Source: Chloranthus sessilifolius
Taxonomy: Eukaryota > Streptophyta > Magnoliopsida > Chloranthales > Chloranthaceae
Assembly: GCA_021018995.1 (NCBI GenBank)
Contig: CM037586.1
Location: 151,942,060 to 152,006,059, forward strand
DNA: 64,000 nt
Reading direction: 5' to 3'
A model generated the notes under the pieces. It was given only the letters and a program-made list of their open reading frames with translations. It was not told the DNA's origin and did no database searches. Each line of letters starts with the position of its first letter. Position 1 is the first letter of the stretch. Below, piece after piece: positions 11,626 through 22,740 of this stretch. The position numbers were made by a program, and so were the translations under genes.

Positions 11626-12104
11626 ATTTGCAACACATATTTAATATTTTTTTTATTTTTAGTCTTGGTAGTTATAGAGTCTTAATTGGTAATTAGAGTT
11701 GGGACTAAGGTTAATTATTTGTCTAATGAAATGGTAGTCTAGAAACTTGTTTGTTTTAATTTTTATCATAAAAATTAGACATTTCTTAGCTTTGAAAACT
11801 TAAAGGTCATGTAATCATCTATATATATCCAAAGAAGTGTAGTAAAAAAAATATTTAAATTATTTATGTTGAGAGCTTGATGCGTACATAGAGTAAATGT
11901 TTCCTCTACTTTAGGTGAGCGATTGCCTCATCTAGGTAAGCGAGTCCCTAGTATTAGCATGAGCGATTCCGCCCAGTGTCAGTAATTCAACCAAGCTTAA
12001 TATTTGTTCTTACTCCATCAATATATGATAAAATCGACCGACATTGACCAATATTTGATCCCATACAAAATTGGGGTTTGACCAAATAGGATGAACTCTA
12101 TACA

Positions 12105-12395
12105 AGATATGATTCATAAAGATTTGACGGTCGGGATCGAAGTCCACATGCAGTGATTACTGATAGAAAAAATGGAAGCAATATCAAATTTGATGGTGCT
12201 CCCTCTGCTCGAATGAACAAAAACAAAAGGCATTTCAAGTTTCCCTCCCAACCTCAGACTCATAGTGGAAGCGCGGGAAGACATAGCTCTAACGTCGCCG
12301 TTAAGTTACGTGAGAGAAATTTTAATGTATAACGCTGGTATGAATTTGTCTAGAATGAGGCAACGACTCATTGCAAACAATGAACTGAGTCTTTT
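12105..12395 (+). repeat. repeat A, copy 1, left part
   Basis: Matches 58548-58848 across its length, sharing GATAGAAAAAATGGAAGCA and CAAAAGGCATTTCAAGTTTC. The match stops near 12395 and resumes at about 13905, so about 1.5 kb is inserted. A ~50-bp segment (TCTAGAATGAGGCAA...) occurs on both sides of the interruption. Confidence 0.75.
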
Positions 12396-13890
12396 TAGTT
12401 ATTGTGATTTTAATTGAGTTTTACTCGCAAATGCACGAATCAGATTGTAGCGATCAAACATAAAGTACGAGATTATTTTCACGAAGATTAGTGTGAAAAT
12501 TAAAAAGAAGAAGAAATTGCCTACAATAACAACTACATATTCAACACAATATTTGACCTAATCTACTGAATTTGAAGAGAGTGATGTGAAATAAAAATTA
12601 AACGATTAAATGAAATTAAAATCAATAGAATAAGGTGAGGTTCGGAATGCTAAACCCTCTCATCCTTAGTTTATCATTTACAATCATACGTCTAATCAGT
12701 CAGAATTCAAATGATGCAAAGCTCATAAACACCTAAAATCAATTGATAATTTATGAAAGATGAAACATTAAATTCACATAATAAAATGAAATTATTGTTC
12801 TTCTAAAACAGTAAAAGAAATGGGACAAAACATTCATAGTAAAAGAAAGACTTCTAATGACAATAAATTAATGTCACAAAAGAAATAAGGCAAAACATCT
12901 ATCGCAAAAGTGAGACTTTTAATGACGATAAATTAATGTCGTAAATAATAACAATAAAGATTTCGATGTAAATTATAGATCACCAATCTGAGATCATGAA
13001 AAGAGCATGACTAAATTCCATATCTCGATATAGCAATCAAATCTTACAGAGATTGGCAAGAACAATTAAGCAATAAAATTAAAAGCATCTCACAAGAAAT
13101 TCTAACCACAGATCTATGATGGAAAATAAAAACATTCGATGAGATTCATTAGATCCCAATCCTCAAGAAAATTCAGCTACTCATGCTTGAAATGAACAAC
13201 ATAATTAAAAAATAAATTGAATTTAATATTAAAATACCGTAAAGATATTTTAACAATTCCAAGATAAGCTTTGATCTAAGTATACTTATTCTTCAAGCTG
13301 CAAAATGAAACTAAGCTAAAATCTAAACCTAGAAAATGGAAGAACAGTGCTTGGAAGGTAAAAGGAAAGCTAGAAGAAAACTAAAAATCCTAAGAAAAAA
13401 TAAAAGCAAAAAAAATCCCCAAAACTAATTCCCGAGTTTGCTTAAATAAATTCCAGGCTTGGAGGTTTGAAATTCAAAATCAATCGATCAATTACTAGAG
13501 TCGATCAATCGATTTTAAATTTCAAATCTGCCGCTTCTTAATCTTGAAATTTGATTGATCGAGACTATAGGTCGATCAATCAAGTATATACATGACAGAG
13601 AGCAAACTTCAGGCTATATTTCACAAATATAGTCTCGATCGATCGGTCGAAACAGGGCTATCGATCGATCGATTTCCACTAATATCTGGGCTTTGTAGTT
13701 CTTTGACTCCAATGTTCCGAAGGTGGTTGTTTTCATACTCTTTTATGCTATCAAATGTTTCCAGCGACCAGATATTTCCAAAAACACTTAAAATCTCGCA
13801 AATCTGTCAATTAGTCTTCATCGGGTGACTAAATGTAGGTCTTAGGGTGTAAAATATGATCATATTTCACACCTCATCATCAACTAAGTT
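12396..13890. other. insertion within repeat A carrying ATCGATCGAT cluster
   Basis: Absent from the second copy of repeat A. It has no ORF of note. At 13480-13672 several GATCGATCGAT-type words occur, as they do inside the two solo LTRs at 34.7-37.3 kb. It may be derived from an LTR retroelement, but I could not define its ends. Confidence 0.4.
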
Positions 13891-13904
13891 TAGTGTACGT
13901 ACGA

Positions 13905-15069
13905 ATTAGTCTAGAATGAGGCAATGGCTTATTACAGACAATGAACCGAGCTTTTTCAGCTAGGCAAATGAGTAGACTTTGAGACACATGTATTTAAAGG
14001 ACATACAAGTACTTATACATGGCCCAATGGATAAGTAAAGAGTCCTTTTTAGGGGCAATGGTTTGTTCCAACTGGCTAGTCAACTTAATCATTAGCATTT
14101 TTTTTTATAATCGAGTCACTTTTTGAAATGTGTGACACTCTTGCAATATTTGACCTCCCTTCATTTCAAGATTTAGGGTGCAAAATATTGTGGTGAAAGA
14201 CAATATTCATCGTTTAATCCAAACCCTCAATGGCCTTCAAATGTCATGTAAATAGTAACTTAAACTAGCTATTATTTGTTTGTTTTTTGAGTTTTTTTTT
14301 TTTTTTTTTGAGAGTTTTGTAGTCACAAGTTAATATTTTTTTATTTTCATTAAAAAAAAAGTTAATATTTTTTATTGTTTTCATCTATTTTTTAAATATC
14401 TAAACATAAAAGAATAATGGAGCATTCCTAAGTTCAATTGATTATTTTATTTATGAAAGGATGAAAGTAGCTTGGTACCATGGACCGGATAACTTATATG
14501 GTCCCACATTAATTTGCAGCCACTTGGCCCCAATCTCATTATCAGATATCATAGATAGCAACGATATGATGTTCATAACTATTTTGTGAAAATAATTAAA
14601 AGAAAAAATATAAAACTGTATAATCAATGACATCACTATAAAAATAAGGTGTTTCAGCGGCACTTGCTGTTAAGGCAATTTTTTGTAGCGGCAAAATCAA
14701 TAGTAGCAATTTTTTATAGCGACAGGACTAATAGCGGCAGTTTTTTGTTAAAAAAGCTGCCACTAATAGTCTTATTTTTTGTAGTGCATCAATCGTGGTG
14801 AGAAATGAACGGTAAAAGTAAGTGTAATTTATCGTTCATTTTACATACAATTGACTATTTTGATCGCATGATTTTACATCGTTGTTTTAATTTATTTTCA
14901 TAAATATAATTGTAATCATCGATCCATTCCCATCTATGGCATCCGATCATGTGATTAGAAGCGACGTGGCTACAAATTAATATGGGAGCAGGTAAGTTAC
15001 CTGGTCCATTGTACCAGGCCACCTTTACCCAAAAGCCATTGACCTCAATAACTTTTTCAAAAATTAACT

Positions 15070-15109
<40 letters not shown>

Positions 15110-15810
15110 TCCACTTTGGTGATTGATCTGAGATGTAATTTCAAATATAAAGTGTGGACTATAAAAATTAATATTAAAATATTTTTTGTAAATTCTTATA
15201 TGAAAAGTGTTTGATGTTAGGTATATCTTGGATCAAAATAGATAATTAAGTAAAACAATGACACGAACAAGTAATTGAGATGTTGCCAAGTGCCATAAGC
15301 TGAACATTGTCACATCCGAGAATTAATGACTCATTCAGTTTGAAGGGTTAATAGGTCGATTACACTTTACCAACTCTATGAATAGCTTATCAATACTTGA
15401 TCCCACTCAATAAATTTCTAATATATAAATCAACATAGATGTCCACCACTATCTATTTATTTATTTTGAATAACTTAGGATAATTACGCTTGGACTAATC
15501 CCTTAGGAATTGCCTTTGTCTCCACTGTGTAACGAGTATTTTACGATTTATACATCCTATGGGGCATCCTGTTTTCGCAGAAGGGAGATGCCAACACTTG
15601 ATCCCATGACTTATTGATAACAAAACAAAGTCCAATGACTATAAGCGTATAAGGAATCATAAGTGTTAACTGGGGAGCTAATATGAAATGTTGTATCTCA
15701 CTTCTTGCCCACTATGTAACAAGTATTTCACGATTTACACATCTTACAAGGCATCTTGTAAACCTCGTTGCATGTGTTATATGTACAAGCTACCCTGCTC
15801 CCTCCTGTGA
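13905..15810 (+). repeat. repeat A, copy 1, right part
   Basis: Matches 58800-60370 nearly throughout at roughly 90% by eye, ending in a shared TGTACAAGCTACCCT. It differs by small indels and by the clean insertion of a 153-bp MITE at 14634-14786. No coding capacity was recognised, so the repeat is probably a transposon remnant of unknown class. Confidence 0.8.
14634..14786. mobile_element. CACTA-type MITE with 3-bp target duplication
   Basis: Begins CACTATAAAAATAAG and ends CTTATTTTTTGTAGTG, so the CACTA...TAGTG termini are inverted repeats. The flanks are CAT at 14631-14633 and CAT at 14787-14789. The related empty site in repeat A copy 2 (near 59390) reads GACATCAATCG with a single CAT, which proves the insertion. 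The interior is made of TAGCGGCA-like words shared with 62404-62565. Confidence 0.85.
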
Positions 15811-15811
15811 C

Positions 15812-16950
15812 GGGGGAACGCAGCGTAGCTACCCGAGCCTTCTACAACAATCACTCATTACTTTGATGCCTATGCGGCACGACATGTGGTGCCAGCGGGG
15901 TACGTGATATGGGGCCCTAAGCGTCTTACGACTTGGTGCATGGGGCACTCGATGTGGTGCAAAGAGGGCATGCGACATCTTGGTGTCGGGACGACACGTC
16001 ATGTGGTGCCAAGAGGGCACATGACATTGGGCCTTGAGGGTCTTACGACGTGGTCGTGCTGCGGTAGTCGCGACACGGTCTCAAGGTAAGATTCGGGAAT
16101 GACACGGCCGCGACATAGCGAGCTGAGCTAGTGATGTGGAGAGTTATGGTGCGAATAGTAAAGTATGTCAAACCAAGGGATTTGAGGTTCTCCTGTCATT
16201 CTAGACGAATTACTGTTTTAACCTTATATAGGAGAAGGAAGTTCGAGAGTTATTTCCCTCCACACGGGGCCTTGCATTGCTAGAGGGGGCGTAAGTGTCT
16301 CCTAGGCTTGAAAGGGTGGGCCTAGAACGTCGACGCAGCGATGCCGTGTGGCATCCAAGGTGAGATTGAAGTATGACTCGTGCTACGCGGCGTGGTGCAT
16401 ATTGTTGGGCAACTTCACGAGGGCTGCATGGGACTCAGTAGAGCATGATAATATAAGGGCTGCGTGGAACTCCGTTAAGCATGACAGCTTGAGGGCTGCG
16501 TGGGACTCTGTTGAGCATGACAGCATGAGGTAGACACACGACTGTAGGCTTGGTTCGGTATGCGAGCAAGACATGACGGCATGGAAAGTTGCATGCCAAT
16601 ACTGTTGTGAAACGAGGTACTAGTGCAACACACGGGGTGAAACTTGAGCAGGCTAAGTATGACACAGTGGTGCAATCGAGCGTTTCATAAGGGGCACAAT
16701 ACATCGAATGATAGGCCGCGAGACAGAGGTAACCACGAGGGGGAGTTTCTGTCCTCTAGGCAGGTGGTATCAGAGCTGATGAAAGAGATTGGTTAGCTTC
16801 ATTGCATGTGGTAGTAAGACACCGCGCAGGTTGATGACGCGTCGAAGGACACCCCCGCAACAGTTGGTATCAGAGATAGGTTGACTTAGCGCATCGAGTG
16901 TTAGGTGCCGCATGGACTGACACTGCTGGAAGAGTGATCCTATGACACTC
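15812..16950 (+). mobile_element. LTR-retroelement fragment inserted in repeat A
   Basis: Missing from repeat A copy 2. GC-richer than its surroundings. It contains TGGTATCAGAGCT at 16765-16777 and TGGTATCAGAGA at 16865-16876, both like initiator-Met primer-binding sites, so sequence upstream is probably LTR-derived. Words around 15880-16085 (CGACATGTGGTGCCAG, CGCGACACGGTC) match, inverted, a segment of the gypsy LTR at 34242-34380. A broken relic of uncertain superfamily. Confidence 0.45.
16416..16530. repeat. 36-bp tandem repeat, three units
   Basis: Three successive units of about 36 bp around AGGGCTGCGTGGGACTC...GAGCATGA. An open frame through them reads a repeated RAAWDSVEHD, but this follows from the DNA repeat and is not evidence of a protein. 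Confidence 0.75.
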
Positions 16951-16954
16951 CGCT

Positions 16955-17065
16955 GGCTTTGGGTTGGGCGATCAGTGCTATCTCCAGTCTCATTGACTCA
17001 TGGATCTGGTGTCTAATCCACTGAAGCCTGGGGAGCAACCGAAGGCTTCCAGGAAGAAGAAGGCA
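16955..17065 (+). repeat. short segment shared with 60415-60525
   Basis: Both contain GATCTGGTGTCTAATCCACT-like sequence followed by GAGCAACC(G/A)AAGGC. It continues repeat A after the insertion in copy 1. Confidence 0.6.
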
Positions 17066-19004
17066 TCCTTAATAGTGAAACATTTTGTTTTCACTTATAT
17101 TTGGGTGGGGGTTGGTGGGGAGGGGGAGAGGGAGGGAGGAGATAAAAATTGAGAGGAAATTTGAGAGAATACAAAATAATATATTTAGATTTTAATAAAA
17201 TACTATTCAATATTTTAAAGGGATAATGGCTTATGAGTTGACATTTAAACACCACACTGGTGGTTAAATGATCTAGCACCATTAAATTTGTAACTTTTAT
17301 CTCAGGTCGTTAGATCCATTAAATATGTAACTTTTATCTCACTCCGTTGAAATGTGATTTATCATTATGTCATGTGACGTATATTTTGATCAATTTAAAT
17401 TGTCAAAGTAGCAATCTATTGTGTAACATATCTTAGCCTAAAAAAGTACACTTATAAGTCAATATGAACCATCAGTTTGATGAACTTCGATTTCAGCCAT
17501 TCAAACTAAAAACAATGGTTGGTATTATAGTCAACTGATCGGATGATTTGGATTGCTCAAAAAGCTTAATTCCTAGAGCCATTTCCTTTTGATGTATGAT
17601 TTATCACTTTGACGATGTGCATTCCCCACATACTCAATCATTAATGGTGTGAGATCATTTAAACACCAAATTGGTGTTGAAATGACACTCAGTAGAATCG
17701 GTCCCATTTTAAGAAGGTCAAAATTAAGAAAATTTTGACCTTCTTAATTATAATTTATTATTATACCATACAACACAATATGTGATCAAAGTAAATTGTC
17801 CATGAGGCAATCTATCATTGAATTTGCCTTAGATTGAATGATTTAAATCTCCTTAAAACACTAATTTTTAATAAGTTACACTTTAATTTATGATTTATCA
17901 CTTTGTCGAGACAGGTCGCCACATCTTCCACCATTGATAATGTAAGATTATTTAAACAACATTTTGATGTTTAAATAACGTAAGGAGTAGCGGTCCATAT
18001 TATATTTTTAGCACTGACAGCCACTGTATCCATCAACCAGAGTCCGAGCAACACGACCGTAGGCCAATTGACATAGTGGATACAGTTGTATTTACCACCT
18101 AAAAAATTTAAAAACATATAGAATATCAGTAGTTAATGAGTTTTTTTGACATTGATGGTTCGGTAAGCACAGATTTCTGTGTATTAACTTTTCTTTTAAG
18201 TGCATTTTTTTTTGTTAGTTAGAAATACAGCAAGCATATCTCAATTTTTTTATCTTATTTTCTCGCGGTATGATATAGTTCGGGTTTGGGTTAGTAACTG
18301 TGGTCATGACATATGGTTTCATCATGTGAGGTAACGTATGGTTCGGGTTTGGGTCACTGATTGTGGACACGACGTCTGGTTTTAAGTACCCGATTCAAAA
18401 TTTTAGTGGCATTAAAGATTTCATAATAAACATTTTTATCTTGTGATTCAAAACGGCCAAATCTCTTTTAAAATAAAGACCACTGTATGAATTTCTAAAA
18501 TTACTTTTTCCTGTTCTTTTCTGTTGATTACTTCTAATTTTAATCATATGATAGAAAAGTTTTCAATTCCACTCCGAGACACCACCATATATCTTTGGAC
18601 CATAATTAATGAATCACACAACATATGATGGCCAACTTTACAAGGGGAATATCACACTCCACTATAAGGTTCTTTATTTCTTCGCTCTCGACGAGTCAAA
18701 TCATTGCATTAATTCTAATTTATTTATTTGATAGTGTATATCTTTGATATTATACACTATCTAACGAGATGGTAATTATTTCTAATCATTTGGCAGATTG
18801 CTTAAATTAAGTGAAAAAATATTAGGCAAGTGGAGAAATTGAAAAAACCTTTGATGACAGAGTACAAGAAGGTCCAAAATCAATGAGCATATAACCCGAT
18901 GAGGGCAATTGATGGAACAAAGCATTAAATAAATTTCTAAATTATGCATCGCAATACTAAATAAGAATATTATCATATAATTTGCTTTTGAGCAAGGTGT
19001 CAAA
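17066..19004. other. gene-free stretch with small repeats
   Basis: No gene seen. It contains recurring words around TTTAAACACCA...GGTG (17245, 17660, 17950) typical of a decayed MITE. A perfect 15-bp hairpin lies at 17711-17745 (AAGAAGGTCAAAATT with its inverse, 5-base loop). About 18268-18385 is a degenerate ~60-bp tandem pair. Confidence 0.4.
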
Positions 19005-19180
19005 ATGGTAACGGATTCGACCATCGGTCCATGAAGGATCGATATGACTCGACTGATACCGATACGTATCAGCCTTTTAACATAAATAAATAAATAAATA
19101 AAAATATAGAGGTATCAGCTAAAACAGATACTGTATTGGCTGATGCCGATACTAATATATATCGGTATTGGCCAATTTTT
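19005..19180. repeat. GATACGTATCGG dispersed repeat
   Basis: Words CGATACGTATCAGCC, GCCGATACTAATATATATCGG and TTTTTGATACCATA are shared with 22110-22340 and 38035-38240. Confidence 0.5.
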
Positions 19181-20014
19181 GATACCATACTTACGATTAA
19201 AACTTATTTTAACATAATGAAATCATATAAAACTCTATGCCGTATGGCATTATTAAAAGAAAAAAAATCACATAAAAGAATCCTATTGGCACCCGTATCA
19301 AAATTAAATAAAAACACAAAAAAAACCTATTGGTACTTTAAGAAGGGCTAGGTGAACTTCAGTAGACTAAAAACTTCTATGTGTTGAAATTTTTATGGAA
19401 ATTAAAATTCTTATTTTGAGTGGCCCACACACACTAGAATTTTATAAAACTCTGGATTGCAGTTGCTTGAAATAATAAAGAGCATTATTGGGAATTGAAG
19501 GAAACTTCAAGGTTTCCTAATTTACATGTGACTCTTATTTCTATTAGAATACCTTGATGGTCGGTATTCTAAGCAGGGCATGACTCTTCATGCTATATAT
19601 ATTAGTGGACGTCCCCCGCTCACTATACACAAGCCTTTTGGCATCTTCTCATAAAGAGAGTGTAGCAAGAGAGGCGGGTAGAGCCACCTTCTTCTTCTTC
19701 CTTATAGGAAAGGCCTCGGGATTAATATATCGGATTAAAGCTAAAGCGACGGTCACAATCTTTGCGATAAGGTACGCATATATATTTTAATTTATATATT
19801 AGATTTATTGTTTTGATTGATCATATGCCTAGATCCTAGGGCAAATATTTTGGGTGGTCGAATCACTAGATCCAACGCTATGGGCACAACAACTGATGAA
19901 AAAAAATAATTAAAAGAATTCTATCAATAAATACACGATTAGAAAGACAAACCTATCACTACAAAACTAGCGATTCTTTTGCTGAAAAAGCTCTCAATAT
20001 TTGGTCAAAACCAA

Positions 20015-20170
20015 TGAGACATTAGCCCAATTGTTAGGCTCCCTGCAATGTGAGAGAGTAGGCCGTGAACTCGATTCTCGTCCTTCACACTGTTTCCCAC
20101 CTTGTCTTTAGAAGGCGTGGGTTAGATTCTGTTAGTTAACTCTCACTACTATAGTTGGTGCTCCTTTATA
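20015..20170 (+). repeat. possible tRNA-derived SINE
   Basis: Contains a run resembling tRNA promoter boxes: TTAGCCCAATTGTTAGG (A-like), then 40 bp on, GTGAACTCGATTCTC (B-like). No target duplication or tail could be fixed, so this is tentative. Confidence 0.25.
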
Positions 20171-20245
20171 TTGCTCTGCAACTGTCACATGTGTATGTGT
20201 GCCTGCTCCTCGATTCTTGAGGCTATCTCGGTCGAATGGCCGTAT

Positions 20246-20250
<5 letters not shown>

Positions 20251-20320
<70 letters not shown>
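20251..20320. repeat. (AT)n microsatellite, left flank of inverted-repeat element
   Basis: About 70 bases of AT dinucleotide repeat directly abutting GGGAGCCGG at 20321. Confidence 0.95.
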
Positions 20321-20322
<2 letters not shown>

Positions 20323-20696
20323 GAGCCGGTTAGGTCCTCCAATGGAGGACAGTGACCGTCCTCCAAGATCCACGTGGAGCTCCACATGGCACCCAAAACA
20401 CTTTGTGGGTGCCACGTGGAGCACAAGTGGCAAGTTTAGATCAATATTAAAAAAAAAATCGAAAAATAAATTTTAAACCCACAAGTCAAAGTTTGACGGT
20501 TTTCATTAGTTCACATTTCACGATTCAAAATATACACGGTGGAGATGAGTTTTTAATTGTTTTTTTTCCAAAGATGATCTAAGCAATGCACCCAAGCTTC
20601 ACGTGACACCCAAAAAGTGTTTTGAGTGCCACATGGAGCTCCACATGGAAGGTTGGAGGATGGTGATCGTCCTCCTATGGAGGACGAAGGCCTTTT

Positions 20697-20698
<2 letters not shown>
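20321..20698. mobile_element. inverted-repeat element seated inside a (TA)n tract
   Basis: The ends are long imperfect inverted repeats of about 90 bp. The left one has TCCTCCAATGGAGGACAGTG, then GTGGAGCTCCACATGGCACC and AAAACACTTT. The right one has AAAGTGTTTTGAGTGCCACA, then GTGGAGC-like words and TCCTCCTATGGAGGACGAAG. (TA)n runs lie on both sides, as in MITE families that target TA microsatellites. No coding capacity. Confidence 0.7.

Positions 20699-20748
<50 letters not shown>
20699..20748. repeat. (TA)n microsatellite, right flank
   Basis: About 50 bases of TA repeat. It is followed by CTAGTAAAAGTGCACGTGCA, a motif I associate with some plant Helitron ends, but nothing further supports that. 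Confidence 0.9.
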
Positions 20749-20749
<1 letters not shown>

Positions 20750-21780
20750 TAGTAAAAGTGCACGTGCATTGTACGTGGACACTATAAAATGAAATATTTT
20801 GATCAAAGATGATTTTAATTATGAGTTAAAATTGACTAATCATATAAAATCATAATTGTATATTATCAGTCAATCAGAAAAAAAAAAAATAACAATTATT
20901 GTTAAATATTAGATTGATTCAAGTATTGTGTAGAACATATTCATTTATAATATCTAAAATTTAAAATTTAATTAAAATTCGTCTTACTCAATGGTACACA
21001 TGTCAGAATATTAGTTTTGAGTGATGAAGACAATAAAATTAATAAAAAATTGGGTTGGTGAAGTAACAAATCCAATCTTATATCCAATTAAATTATCAAA
21101 ATTATTTGGTTTTAGTAGTTTCTTATTTTTTTCTTTATTTTCTCATTTACAGTAAATACTACATTTTTATTTATACATAATAATATCCAGTTATATCTAT
21201 CCTATCATGTTCGATTAATTCGATGATATACTAATTATATATGTTTAATAAAATTTTCTTAATTGTTAATTTCTACTTTAATTTTATAATAACTAATGTA
21301 GCTAAATCAATTGGCTTCAAATTTTTATTCCCTACTTATTTATTAATTATTATTAAAAAGATGAATAGTAATGCCTATCCATACATAGGGGTGTAAGCTT
21401 TGACCTAAAACCCGAACTCGACCAGAAAACCAAGCGAATTGAATTGGTCTAAACAGACCCGAAAATCAATATTGAACCTGCATCGATTTTTTGTAGCAAA
21501 AATCGAGAATTGATTAGGTAGGATGAGAAAATAAAAAACGAAGCTTAAAATAGCAAAATAAGAACAAAAAACTCGAATCGAACCGGAAACAACCGAAAGA
21601 TAACGGCTTCGGTTTAGGAAAAAAAAATTGAATGAATATTGAATCGATTCCATTTCAATGTGAATTTGGCTCCAACTGAACGAAACCGAAAACCAAAATT
21701 TCCATTTTGGTTCATACGTATGGCTAGATGAACAACTATTATTCACAAAGGTGATTGAACCCCATTCAAATCTATGTTTG
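20749..21780. other. gene-free stretch
   Basis: AT-rich. The 21380-21640 part is rich in ACCGAAA/CCCGAAC words of the kind found in plant MITEs and has a 135-codon minus-strand frame that looks repeat-derived. No gene seen. Confidence 0.4.
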
Positions 21781-21784
21781 CTTG

Positions 21785-22055
21785 GAATTAGGTGATAGAG
21801 GTCGTTTTTCACCCCAATCTTTTATAGAATAGATCTTCAGACAATCTTACCCTCTAATAATTAGTTTGTTATTCTGTGTGGCACATATAGACCCTACAAT
21901 CACGTTGAGCGTGATGTGTGCCATGTGACTTTAAATAATATTTTTACGATTTATGCCCCATGAAATAAAAAATGATTGTTTGATGGTATGCCCATGGTCT
22001 CAAGATCAATTAGTGGAAGATTGGGGTGAAAAATAATCTTCATCTTCTTATATAT
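21785..22055. repeat. foldback repeat family, copy 2
   Basis: Inverted halves around CACCCCAATCTTTTATAGAA and TGGAAGATTGGGGTGAAAAA, with internal TGGTATGCCCATGGTCTCAA. Same family as 51520-51830. Confidence 0.65.
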
Positions 22056-22109
22056 ATATATAGTCAAAACTCAAACTATACAAAGCATGATTTTGAATAA
22101 GGTGTCTAA

Positions 22110-22340
22110 ATCAGATTCGGTATTGGGTATCGCCATATCGGTACAACTTGGTCGATATTGATACGTATCGGCCTATTAAAAAAAAAAGGAAATAGAGGTA
22201 TCGGCTGATACCCGATATGGGCCCGCCAATACGGTATCGGTTTTTGAGTTGAGATACCGATACGTATAAGGGCCGTTACGTTTAAGTTTGCTGAGAAACT
22301 GATACGTATCGGTATCGGCCGATTTTTGATACCATAATTT
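22110..22340. repeat. GATACGTATCGG dispersed repeat
   Basis: Multiple copies of GATACGTATCGGCC-like words (22162, 22258, 22300) ending TTTTTGATACCATAATTTT. Just upstream of the promoter-like region at 22435. Confidence 0.55.
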
Positions 22341-22434
22341 TAAATATTATATTTACACTACCTGAAAATGGAGAATAAACAACTCCAATTGATTAACAAC
22401 AACCGAGGTCTACCTCAGCTTTATCCGATACAAC

Positions 22435-22540
22435 GGCCCACTTAAATATCGTTTTTTCATTTAAGCGGGTTTGAACCTTGGAGCTTAGTTTTCATGGGCC
22501 CCCAAATATTAATTTCTAAACGAAACTTGGGCGGGAAGCC
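22435..22540 (+). promoter_or_regulatory. promoter-like region: paired site II motifs and CTT-N7-AAG
   Basis: GGCCCA at 22435-22440 and TGGGCC at 22495-22500 are the site II (TGGGCY) motifs common in promoters of dividing-cell genes, bound by TCP factors. At 22526-22538 CTTGGGCGGGAAG fits CTT-N7-AAG, the published binding pattern of the DNA-damage factor SOG1, and contains a GGCGGGAA E2F-like core. These sit just before a pyrimidine-rich leader. Each motif is short and can occur by chance; the value is in their clustering. Confidence 0.4.
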
Positions 22541-22544
22541 TAAT

Positions 22545-22740
22545 ATATCTTCTTTCTTCTTCTACCCACGAAATAACAGCTCTTTGTCTTCTCTCTCTAT
22601 CTGTCTCAATCTCCCCTCCAGCACGACACACACAGATCGACTCTCTCTGTCTCCATTCTGCGAGGCGGGCGACTGCTGCTCCTCCGGTCGGCGACGCTAC
22701 TGCTCCTCCAGTCCTCCCAACAAAACGACGATACAAAAGG
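22545..22740 (+). other. candidate 5' untranslated first exon (possibly of COM1/GR1)
   Basis: About 195 bases that are CT-rich then GC-rich, with no ATG, ending ACAAAAG before GTACAC, a plausible splice donor. The next bases look like a plant first intron (GGTAGGGTTTGTTTTTTTTG). The nearest plus-strand coding start I can recognise is COM1 at 38320, which is itself preceded by a splice acceptor. If the two join, the leader intron is about 15.6 kb. No coding exon between them was recognised. Confidence 0.35.

Noticed and set aside
16348-16704. Overlapping ORFs with 12-residue repeats (AAWDSVEHD)
   Set aside because: All frames are open because of the 36-bp DNA tandem repeat; no start context or homology.
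16950-17065. Start of a gag gene (MDLVSNPLKPGEQPK)
   Set aside because: The frame is short and the same segment at 60.4-60.5 kb does not extend it; no gag domain seen.
20171-20476. ORF with long Tyr-Ile repeat
   Set aside because: Translation of a TA microsatellite and of the adjoining inverted-repeat element.
20749-20775. Helitron end (CTAGTAAAAGTGCACGTGCA)
   Set aside because: The motif alone is not enough; no hairpin-CTRR partner end was found.
21405-21812. 135-codon minus-strand ORF
   Set aside because: Lies in a repeat of ACCGAAA/CCCGAAC words and reads as aromatic-rich low-complexity protein; no family recognised.
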